A stretch of 6,504 bases of DNA from Deltaproteobacteria bacterium UBA796 (GTDB lineage Bacteria > Myxococcota_A > UBA796), in the NCBI GenBank assembly GCA_002296975.1, contig DBIS01000291.1:1-6504 (forward strand). Reading direction: 5' to 3'. Under the pieces are notes generated by a model that was not told the DNA's origin, did not search any database, and saw only the letters and a list, made by a program, of their open reading frames with translations. Positions within the stretch are counted from its first letter, which is position 1; each line of letters begins with the position of its first letter. This document shows positions 1 to 5,323 of this stretch, one piece after another. Made by a program: the position numbers and the translations under genes.

Positions 1-642
1 CCGGGTCAAACCGATATGGTGGTGAGCCTCCAGGACATTGTACCCACGGTGGCCGCACTCACTGGCATCGATGGCCAATACACAGCCGGCTTGGACGGCG
101 AGTCGCTTTTGATACCACCAGAATCACGGCGTGCCATGGTGGTGGGAGAGTCTGGAAGTGCCTTGCATGCGCGCATGGGCGGATTTTTAGTCGCTGGCCG
201 AAAAGATAAGCTTCACTGCATCCATGGCGAACGTTTCTCGCTCTGCGATCACCCAAAAATGCCTAGGCGCCTATTCGACCGACGGGCAGACCCAGACCTC
301 CAGCGGGATGTATCAGCCGCCCACCCACGCCAGATAAATAGGCTTGCCCGGGCTTGGAAAGGCTGGCCGGCAGAGCGAACCCGACAGCGCTTTGTTCGCA
401 CGAAAGACCACGTTTTGGTCGCCACACCCCATATTGATGGCAGCTACAAAACAGCCTTGTACGACCACCGTTCAGACCCGCTTTTGGCCCACGATATCTC
501 TCGGGACGCCCCAGAGGTTCTGCGAGCACTTCAGGCGCGCCTCAACCGGTGGCATCAAGAGTTGGATAAGGCGGGCGGCCCGGGAGATGCGCGGACGAAA
601 ACCGAGGAGCAAGCGCTGAAGTCCTTGGGCTATATAGAGTGA
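1..642 (+). CDS. Sulfatase-family hydrolase (alkaline phosphatase superfamily), C-terminal fragment
   Basis: The reading frame is open at the left edge (first codons P-G-Q-T-D) and ends at TGA 640-642, leaving 213 residues. The start LQDIVPTVAALTGI, followed by GLDGESL, is the hallmark late segment of arylsulfatase-type enzymes: after the catalytic core, 'D-I-x-P-T' precedes the 'G-x-S-L' turn. Sulfatase-type C-terminal phrases follow, RLFDRRADP at about bases 268-294 and ALYDHRSDP at about 454-480, and the protein ends LKSLGYIE, a common tail of bacterial sulfatases. The family hydrolyses sulfate esters or, in some members, phosphate or phosphonate esters. The nucleophile motif (C/S-x-P-x-R) and the metal ligands lie upstream of the window, so neither activity nor substrate can be judged. 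The tail is odd in carrying two copies of the 'L-[FY]-D-x-R-x-D-P' module. The 3' end overlaps the convergent FkbM gene by 13 bases. Confidence 0.88.
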   Translation, partial: PGQTDMVVSLQDIVPTVAALTGIDGQYTAGLDGESLLIPPESRRAMVVGESGSALHARMGGFLVAGRKDKLHCIHGERFSLCDHPKMPRRLFDRRADPDLQRDVSAAHPRQINRLARAWKGWPAERTRQRFVRTKDHVLVATPHIDGSYKTALYDHRSDPLLAHDISRDAPEVLRALQARLNRWHQELDKAGGPGDARTKTEEQALKSLGYIE

Positions 643-1376
643 AGTTTCGCGTACACATCACCACAACCCCGCTCAAACCCCCACCCGCGCAGTCGATCAA
701 TTGTGGTGGCGGCATCCATCCAGTCTGGGTCAGCCCAACGAAACTGCTCTGCCAACACCGTGCGAAAACGGTACGGCCCTAGGCGTTGTAAACGACGCAC
801 ACAACGAATCGAACGGTCAACCTCAAGGGGAAACGCCTCGAAAGACACAGCGGGGATTGGCGTGGAGAGACCGGCGAGCACTTTGTCCTCCAAGCCTTCG
901 ACGTCGATCTTGCAAAAGACGGGTAAACCATGGGTGGCGACGAGCGCATCAAGGGTGGAAATCTCGACTTCAGCCTCGGCATCAAAAGGGGCTGCCGAAA
1001 TCAAGGGATGAGAAGAAAAAGCGGTGACCCAATCCGATGAAAAGGTGCTCAAGGTGGGGTTTCGGGTGTTGATTTTCAGGGTCATCCGGCCGGCGGAGTC
1101 GGAAAGCCCAACAGGGACGATGTGAACACTTTTGTCGTGGCCATACAAACGGTTGAGCATCTTGAGCATGGCCGGTTGAGGCTCTACAGCGACCACCGTG
1201 GCCCCTAAACGTCGCCAGGCAAAAACCCGGTTTCCCACGTGGGCACCCACATCAAAACAAAGGTCGCCGGGGGCGATAAACTGGCCATAAAACCGGCGCA
1301 TTCGGGCGCCTTTCCAGGGTTGACCGTAGTAAATCACCATCGAGCGTGCCATTCCCCAAAACGATTCGATGGACAC
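630..1376 (-). CDS. FkbM-family SAM-dependent methyltransferase
   Basis: This is a 248-residue protein if it starts at GTG 1376-1374; the stop is TAG at 632-630. The FkbM signatures appear in order: SMVIYYGQPWKG near the N-terminus, SAM-binding motif I CFDVGAHVGNR at about residues 40-50, VVAVEPQP at about 61-68 (acidic E for the ribose), the late core CKIDVEGLE at about 155-163, and GDVYAK near the C-terminus. FkbM enzymes methylate hydroxyl groups of polyketides, sugars or other small molecules; the substrate here is unknown. The GTG start is chosen because GGAGG (1385-1381) sits 4 bases upstream and family members usually have about ten residues before the IYYG motif. ATG 1352 is the alternative. 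The open frame continues upstream to 1817, but only by running through the neighbouring methyltransferase gene, and that extension is Arg/His-rich nonsense. It lies 23 bases behind that gene, so co-transcription is likely. Confidence 0.9.
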   Translation of the reverse strand: MSIESFWGMARSMVIYYGQPWKGARMRRFYGQFIAPGDLCFDVGAHVGNRVFAWRRLGATVVAVEPQPAMLKMLNRLYGHDKSVHIVPVGLSDSAGRMTLKINTRNPTLSTFSSDWVTAFSSHPLISAAPFDAEAEVEISTLDALVATHGLPVFCKIDVEGLEDKVLAGLSTPIPAVSFEAFPLEVDRSIRCVRRLQRLGPYRFRTVLAEQFRWADPDWMDAATTIDRLRGWGFERGCGDVYAKLHSI

Positions 1377-1380
1377 ACAG

Positions 1381-1385
1381 CCTCC
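1381..1385 (-). promoter_or_regulatory. Ribosome binding site supporting a GTG start for the FkbM gene
   Basis: On the minus strand the sequence reads GGAGG, then CTGT, then GTG. It is the only strong Shine-Dalgarno match near the start of the FkbM gene. The spacing of 4 bases is short but usable. The alternative ATG at 1352 has only a GGGGA 1-2 bases away, which is too close. Confidence 0.5.
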
Positions 1386-1399
1386 ATGGCGTAGCGGGC

Positions 1400-2203
1400 T
1401 TAACTCGGGGGCAGACCAAGCACATCGAGGTGACCGACACACAATGACACTTCGCTCTTGGCGATGCCTGCGGCGCGATCCTGGGACCACTCGGCGATGG
1501 ATTGGGCGGTGGTGATGCCTGCACAGGCCTCGGTGGCGGCAAGGGCGGTACCGGTGAGCATTTCGGTGAGCATTGGAGAGGATTGTCGACCGATTTTCCA
1601 ATCTGCGCGGGCCATGGTGACGGTGTAGCCCCGCTTTGACAAAGCCAGAGCAAATGCTTGAGCGGCCATGGGTCCGGGTGAGGCACCAAACCCGCGGTCG
1701 GTCAGCTGATGGGCACGAAAACAGCGCTGAACGGTCTGGTCGAGTGGATGAGGCGGGTGCCAGTTGACGCGACCATCGACGGTGAGTGCAGCCAAAACAG
1801 GTAGATTCTTGTCGCAAATCCAGTCAGCGAAATCGACCAGCCAGTCGGCAGAAACCAAGTCTAGCAAGGCCTGGGTGGTCACCAAATCAACATCGAGAGC
1901 GCGGTAATCGGATTCACGGAGGTCCATTTCGAGGGTTTTTAGTGCCACACCGTGAGGCGTTTCAAAGGTGAGGGCTTGCCGCAATAATGAAAGGTCGTTG
2001 TCAATGAGCGTCCAGCGTTGATCGGGGCCCAGGTGGGGTGCGAGAAAGCGCATACCTGATCCCAATCCCGCGCCGAACGCGGCCACACGCAGGGGTTTGG
2101 CCTTGGGCAAAGCGCCGAGCAAAGCGGTGACCAAGGCCTTACTTCGGGCGGCGTGGTCGAAGGCCTCACGGCGTTTGAGCCAGTGGGCAGCGAAGGTATT
2201 CAT
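1400..2203 (-). CDS. Class I SAM-dependent methyltransferase
   Basis: The protein has 267 residues, from ATG 2203-2201 to a stop at 1402-1400. The N-terminus (HWLKRREAFDHAARS) is helical. It is followed by a Rossmann-type SAM site: VAAFGAGLGSGMRFLAP at residues 40-56 is motif I, and WTLIDND at 64-70 is the acidic post-I strand for the SAM ribose. DLVTTQALLDLVSADWL at 106-122 and LAALTVDGRVNWHP at 138-150 are conserved-looking later core strands and a probable substrate loop. The usual acidic residue just before GxGxG is replaced (A42-F43). The substrate is unknown. The gene sits 15 bases after the lipoprotein gene and 23 bases before the FkbM gene. No good Shine-Dalgarno is visible, so translational coupling to the upstream gene is plausible. 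The methyltransferase fold is a confident call; the exact family name is not. Confidence 0.82.
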   Translation of the reverse strand: MNTFAAHWLKRREAFDHAARSKALVTALLGALPKAKPLRVAAFGAGLGSGMRFLAPHLGPDQRWTLIDNDLSLLRQALTFETPHGVALKTLEMDLRESDYRALDVDLVTTQALLDLVSADWLVDFADWICDKNLPVLAALTVDGRVNWHPPHPLDQTVQRCFRAHQLTDRGFGASPGPMAAQAFALALSKRGYTVTMARADWKIGRQSSPMLTEMLTGTALAATEACAGITTAQSIAEWSQDRAAGIAKSEVSLCVGHLDVLGLPPS

Positions 2204-2218
2204 GCGGGTTCGAGGCCG

Positions 2219-2797
2219 CTAAATTTCAACATCAGCGCACCAAATGGGCAAGGTGGCGGGTGTGACGCCCACCCCAGAGCCGGTGTCTAAATTATGGAGG
2301 CCATTCACGATGCTTGAGCCCCAGGCCACATCTTGGTCGATGTATTCAATGGTCACTTGGGTTGTGTCACCCAGGGTTGTGTCGCTCATATAGGCCGGCG
2401 CACCGGTCCTGGGTGCTTCTTCTTGGAGTTTAAGGCGAACCATGCCGTCATCTTGGTCAAAGACACCAGCACCGTCGAAAATGCCCATCACCTCTATGCT
2501 CAGCACATAGGTGTGGCTGCGGTCGACGTCTCGCCAGAACATTCGAAAGTTGGTGGAGCCCCGATAGTGTTGGCAGGTACCTTGATTGAACACCAAGGAT
2601 GCACCATCAGACACCGACACCGTGAAGGCTTCGGGCTGGGTTGGCATATCGCTTGCGGTGAGATCGGCGGGCTCCTCTGGGGCCAAGCCTGAACCGGCGC
2701 CCTCTAAAACCTCACCGGCATCTCCAGTCGACTGGGCCTCTTGTTTGGGGGTCGAGCATGAGCAAAGAACCAATACCAACAGAGCAAATATCCGCAT
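2219..2797 (-). CDS. Small putative lipoprotein of unknown function
   Basis: The protein has 192 residues, from ATG 2797-2795 to TAG 2221-2219. The start is supported by GAGAGGTG about 7 bases upstream. The N-terminus MRIFALLVLVLCSCS is a short type II signal peptide; L-C-S-C puts the lipidated cysteine at residue 14, with C12 (L-V-L-C) as an alternative. A low-complexity Gly/Glu/Ala/Pro-rich stretch (about residues 17-57) looks like a tether. The rest (about 58-192) is rich in beta-type segments, with FRMFWRDVDRSHTYVLSIEV at its centre, and has two cysteines (C75 and C187) that could form a disulfide. I recognise no domain. It is most likely anchored to an outer or inner membrane leaflet facing the periplasm. 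It leads the run that continues with the two methyltransferases; a functional link to them is only implied by the tight spacing. Confidence 0.78.
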   Translation of the reverse strand: MRIFALLVLVLCSCSTPKQEAQSTGDAGEVLEGAGSGLAPEEPADLTASDMPTQPEAFTVSVSDGASLVFNQGTCQHYRGSTNFRMFWRDVDRSHTYVLSIEVMGIFDGAGVFDQDDGMVRLKLQEEAPRTGAPAYMSDTTLGDTTQVTIEYIDQDVAWGSSIVNGLHNLDTGSGVGVTPATLPIWCADVEI

Positions 2798-2804
2798 CTA
2801 AACA

Positions 2805-2812
2805 CACCTCTC
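2805..2812 (-). promoter_or_regulatory. Ribosome binding site of the lipoprotein gene
   Basis: The minus strand reads GAGAGGTG, then seven bases, then ATG 2797. This fixes the start at the Met that precedes the signal peptide. Confidence 0.6.
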
Positions 2813-2840
2813 GGGTGCACAGTATGGGCGAAAGCACACC

Positions 2841-2865
2841 AGCGCCACCCCACCGGGGAAGCGCT
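2841..2865. repeat. Inverted repeat (hairpin) upstream of the lipoprotein operon
   Basis: AGCGC (2841-2845) pairs with GCGCT (2861-2865). Inside it, after a 2x2 internal loop, CCCC (2848-2851) pairs with GGGG (2855-2858) around the loop ACC. It lies 44 bases upstream of the lipoprotein start and 75 bases past the MBL stop. No T-run follows on either strand, so it is not a classic intrinsic terminator. It could be a 5'-leader hairpin, an operator, or a terminator-like structure between two transcription units. The rest of the 142-base spacer (2798-2939) shows no convincing sigma-70 promoter. Confidence 0.45.
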
Positions 2866-2939
2866 CAAGCCCAAAGTGCCCCCGGGCGCACCTTGTCTGT
2901 CCTAAACCCTAAAGACATGAGCCCTGCGGCCGGGCCCAA

Positions 2940-3644
2940 CTAGCCCATATGCTTCATCCAAGTCGCGAGGTCTGGGATGCTCAAATACTGGTTGGTTCGC
3001 CTTACCTCGCCCATTTCCGCGAATTCACCGCCATACGCATGCCCGGGGTACAAGACCGTGTCCGCAGGCAAGGTTGAGAGCCGTTGGGTGAGCGTGTGGT
3101 ACATCTCTTCGGGGTCGCCACCGGGCAAATCTACCCGCCCACAGCCTTGTAAAAACAAGGTGTCTCCAGCCACGATGGCCGACTTCAGCCTAAAGCACAA
3201 AGACCCAGGCGTATGCCCTGGCGTATGCAGCAGGTCGATCTCGATATCACCGACTTTTACCTTGTCTCCCGAGTCGTGCTTTACGAAGTCCGATTCATCG
3301 AGACCGGTGACTTTGCGAATGCCCGCCACCTCAAGTTTATGGGCGTGCACCTTGCACGGCGCGCGCTCCATCAAACGAGGCAAGCCCTCGACCGTTAGCC
3401 CATACATGGTCCCGCCCACATGGTCTGGGTGGTAGTGGGTGGCCAAGGCCCCGACGAGTTTCATCCCTTCGTCCTCGACCAAATCCACAATGTCGTCCAC
3501 CGCCCAAGCCGGGTCAACAACCACGCACTCACCCGCCGTGCGATCGCCGATCAAGTACACAAAGTTTTGCATCTGAGACGCGATGGGGTCGCCCCGACCG
3601 ATGTCCCGTCCAACCAGAAGCTGTTTAAAATAAAGATCAGCCAT
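2940..3644 (-). CDS. Metallo-beta-lactamase-fold hydrolase (glyoxalase II / persulfide dioxygenase-like)
   Basis: The protein has 234 residues, from ATG 3644-3642 to TAG 2942-2940. The full set of MBL metal ligands is present: THYHPDHVGG (H70, H72, D74, H75), H144 in HTPGHTPGS, D161 in AGDTLF, and H202 in YPGHAYGG. The GCGRVDLPGGDPEEMY segment (about residues 167-182) is typical of the glyoxalase II / ETHE1-like branch, whose members hydrolyse thioesters or oxidise glutathione persulfide in the cytoplasm. There is no signal peptide. The region between the first histidine motif and H144 is longer than in a minimal member and may shape the substrate site. The exact substrate cannot be read from the sequence. 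Its start codon overlaps the stop of the CpoB-like gene (TAATG), so the two are almost certainly co-translated. Confidence 0.9.
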   Translation of the reverse strand: MADLYFKQLLVGRDIGRGDPIASQMQNFVYLIGDRTAGECVVVDPAWAVDDIVDLVEDEGMKLVGALATHYHPDHVGGTMYGLTVEGLPRLMERAPCKVHAHKLEVAGIRKVTGLDESDFVKHDSGDKVKVGDIEIDLLHTPGHTPGSLCFRLKSAIVAGDTLFLQGCGRVDLPGGDPEEMYHTLTQRLSTLPADTVLYPGHAYGGEFAEMGEVRRTNQYLSIPDLATWMKHMG

Positions 3645-4582
3645 TATTTTCCCAACTGCTTGCGCGCCGCACGGGCCGCACGGGATTTTGGATAGATGCG
3701 AATCACCTCGCCAAAGAACACCTTGGCATTGTCTTTTTGGCCCTGCGCATCAAAGCATTCACCCTGCCGAAGCATCGCCCAAGGTGCAAAGGTAGACCCC
3801 TTGAACTGATCGATCACCTCTTGGTAGCGCAACACCGCTTTTTCGTAATTTTCAGCCACCTTAGCAGCCTCTGCCCGCCGATATGTGGCCTCATCTGCCC
3901 GCGAATGGTTGGGGTGCGTCTCTAAAAAACGCCCGAGCAACGTCTCGGCACCCACATGATTGCCCGCTTTGAGCTGTGCTTTGGCCTTTTCGAGCAACTT
4001 AACGGGGTCCAACACCGGGGTCGTCACCGGGTCTGGCACAACAACCGCCTTTGCCTCAACTGTGGGCTCAGTCTGTTCCGACAAAGCGCCATCTGTACTT
4101 TCACCACCATCTACGCCGCCCCAAGACGAAGCAGCCGCTCCACCGTTGCCAGCTTCAGGCCCTGAGGCCACAACCGGTTCAGGCATCGGTGGTGGCTCGG
4201 GGGTACTCAAGCCCAAAGACCGTTCCAGTTGATCGGCACGCTCTTCAAGCCAAAGCACCCGAAAGCGTGCATCATCGAGGGTGACCGACAAATCCTTGGC
4301 CCCTTGGCCTGAGGCGTGACTTAAAACCTCAACTTCACCCCGCAAACGCCCGACGGCCTCACGAATCTGTTCGAGGTTTTCCAATTGGGCGTTCTTTTTT
4401 TGACCCCGCGACCGGGTAATGTCCTCAAGTTGATTTACGCGAGCTTCAACCTGAATAAATCTCTGCTCAACATTATAAACTCGAACGCCATTATCACGGA
4501 TTTCACGTTGCATTTGATTGGAGGCGGACTGACCCGTCCTATCGAGCACACAAGCCAAAGAGAGCAGAACCAACCAGGACAT
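3644..4582 (-). CDS. YbgF/CpoB-like envelope protein (coiled coil plus TPR repeats)
   Basis: The protein has 312 residues from ATG 4582-4580, with the TAA stop at 3646-3644. This start is chosen because GGAG lies 6 bases upstream; a TTG at 4594 extends the frame by four residues but would place that GGAG inside the gene. MSWLVLLSLAC resembles a very short type II signal with C11 lipidated, although -3 is Ser and there is no N-terminal positive charge. Residues about 20-122 form a heptad-rich coiled coil (NVEQRFIQVEARVNQLEDI, then LENLEQIREAVGRL). Residues about 127-190 are a Pro/Gly/Ala/Val-rich linker, and about 195-312 contain three TPR-type units (KAGNHVGAETLLGRFLETHP; NYEKAVLRYQEVIDQF; GQKDNAKVFFGEVIRIYP). 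This is the architecture of CpoB/YbgF, the Tol-Pal-associated periplasmic coordinator of outer-membrane constriction and peptidoglycan synthesis. No tol or pal gene is in the window, so a more general TPR role remains possible. Confidence 0.8.
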   Translation of the reverse strand: MSWLVLLSLACVLDRTGQSASNQMQREIRDNGVRVYNVEQRFIQVEARVNQLEDITRSRGQKKNAQLENLEQIREAVGRLRGEVEVLSHASGQGAKDLSVTLDDARFRVLWLEERADQLERSLGLSTPEPPPMPEPVVASGPEAGNGGAAASSWGGVDGGESTDGALSEQTEPTVEAKAVVVPDPVTTPVLDPVKLLEKAKAQLKAGNHVGAETLLGRFLETHPNHSRADEATYRRAEAAKVAENYEKAVLRYQEVIDQFKGSTFAPWAMLRQGECFDAQGQKDNAKVFFGEVIRIYPKSRAARAARKQLGK

Positions 4583-4588
4583 TTCAGA

Positions 4589-4592
4589 CTCC
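4589..4592 (-). promoter_or_regulatory. Ribosome binding site that decides the CpoB-like start
   Basis: The minus strand reads GGAG, then TCTGAA, then ATG 4582: an ideal 6-base spacing. It overlaps the upstream in-frame TTG at 4594, which argues that TTG is not the start. Confidence 0.6.
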
Positions 4593-4623
4593 AAACAACT
4601 GCAAAAAAACTACTGCCGGACAT

Positions 4624-4639
4624 GTATCGGATCTGATAC
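4624..4639. repeat. 16-base near-palindrome, possible operator
   Basis: The sequence gtatcggatctgatac matches its own reverse complement at 14 of 16 positions: GTATC arms, a GATC core and one symmetric mismatch pair. It is roughly central between the two divergent genes, 41 bases from the minus-strand ATG and 72 bases from the plus-strand ATG. The size and symmetry suit a dimeric repressor or activator. The binding factor is unknown. Confidence 0.45.
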
Positions 4640-4711
4640 CTTTCCCCCACACAAAGCTGGATTCTCGGCAATCTTCCACATTTAAGCCCGACTTGCGGCA
4701 ACAGGACACCC

Positions 4712-5323
4712 ATGCTTCCCTTTTATCTTGGCTCCTTGGCTTTGGGCGGCGTGCTTATCGCCGCGTCCATCCTGCTCGGTGGTGCTGATGGAGATGCGGA
4801 CGCAGGGATGGACGGAGAATTCGACGCCGAACCCGACGATTTGGCGGTATTCAAAGACCCCGCTGACGCGATGGTCGACGCGGGCACATGGTTGCCCTTC
4901 TTCTCCCTCCGATTTTGGACATTCGCCCTCGCAGCCTTTGGGGCCTCTGGAATCCTCCTGGACATGCTCGGCGTCTCCGGCTTTTTAGGCGCGGGTGTCA
5001 GCATGCTCTTGGGCGGTGGGATCGGCACCGGAGCGGCCTGGGTTTTCCGGCAACTTCAACTCACTGAAACCTCTGGAAACGTTCAACTGCTCGACGTTGG
5101 CGGCACCGAAGCCACAGTGCTTTTGGACGTCCACCGCGATAAGCTCGGCAAAATTCGTATCATCGTCGATGGGCAGTTTGTGGATCTCACCGCGAAAACC
5201 CAATGCGAAGCGTTGATTCCCCGAGGCCAAAAGGCTTTGGTGATCAATCTCGATAATGGCATCGCCAACATTACCCCCGTCCCACTTGGCTACAAGTCTG
5301 TGGGCAAGGAGCGCTATAAATGA
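4712..5323 (+). CDS. NfeD-like / OB-fold membrane protein, flotillin partner
   Basis: The protein has 203 residues, from ATG 4712 (AGGA 5 bases upstream) to TGA 5321-5323. Hydrophobic segments at about residues 3-24, 66-86 and 88-112 predict three membrane helices. Between the first two is a strongly acidic segment (about residues 26-58, rich in Asp, with GADGDADAGMDGEFDAE). The C-terminal part (about 117-195) is beta-rich (GNVQLLDVGGTEATVLLDV, then KIRIIVDGQFVDLTA) and fits the soluble OB-fold of NfeD/YqiJ-type proteins. Such proteins are encoded beside flotillins (for example yuaF-floT and yqiJ-yqiK) and are thought to act with them in membrane microdomains. There is no ClpP-type protease domain, so this is the short NfeD class. 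Its stop overlaps the flotillin start by 4 bases. Confidence 0.85.
   Translation: MLPFYLGSLALGGVLIAASILLGGADGDADAGMDGEFDAEPDDLAVFKDPADAMVDAGTWLPFFSLRFWTFALAAFGASGILLDMLGVSGFLGAGVSMLLGGGIGTGAAWVFRQLQLTETSGNVQLLDVGGTEATVLLDVHRDKLGKIRIIVDGQFVDLTAKTQCEALIPRGQKALVINLDNGIANITPVPLGYKSVGKERYK
5307..5311 (+). promoter_or_regulatory. Ribosome binding site of the flotillin gene, inside the NfeD coding end
   Basis: AGGAG lies 8 bases before ATG 5320 and within the last codons of the NfeD gene. It supports the ATG that overlaps the NfeD stop (ATGA) over the next in-frame ATG at 5329. Confidence 0.65.

Larger units (their letters stand above)
4583..4711. promoter_or_regulatory. Divergent intergenic region between the CpoB-like and NfeD-flotillin transcription units
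   Basis: These 129 bases separate two divergently read start codons, so they should hold both promoters. The region is more AT-rich than its flanks and includes an A-run (about 4603-4609). I see no close match to sigma-70 -35/-10 boxes with correct spacing on either strand; TTTAAG at 4681-4686 is a weak plus-strand -10 candidate. A near-palindrome sits near the centre. AGGA at 4703-4706 is the Shine-Dalgarno for the NfeD gene, 5 bases before its ATG. Confidence 0.55.

Noticed and set aside
701..1027. Plus-strand frames of about 100 codons opposite the FkbM gene
   Set aside because: They are Arg/Lys/Ser-rich, overlap each other in different frames, and lie antisense to a well-supported methyltransferase.
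1377..1817. 147-codon upstream extension of the FkbM frame on the minus strand
   Set aside because: It overlaps the class I methyltransferase gene in another frame, and its translation is Arg/His/Ser-rich with no family match. The FkbM domain begins only after about 1376.
2918..2939. GC-rich GCCC...GGGC stem just past the MBL stop as a terminator
   Set aside because: The stem is only about four base pairs and no T-run follows on the minus strand.
2977..3435. 152-codon plus-strand frame opposite the MBL hydrolase
   Set aside because: The minus-strand protein has all metal-binding motifs; the plus-strand product has no coherent domain.
4435..4713. 92-codon minus-strand frame spanning the divergent intergenic region
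   Set aside because: It covers the N-terminal end of the CpoB-like gene in another frame plus the promoter region. It has no ribosome site and no domain, only a chance hydrophobic stretch.
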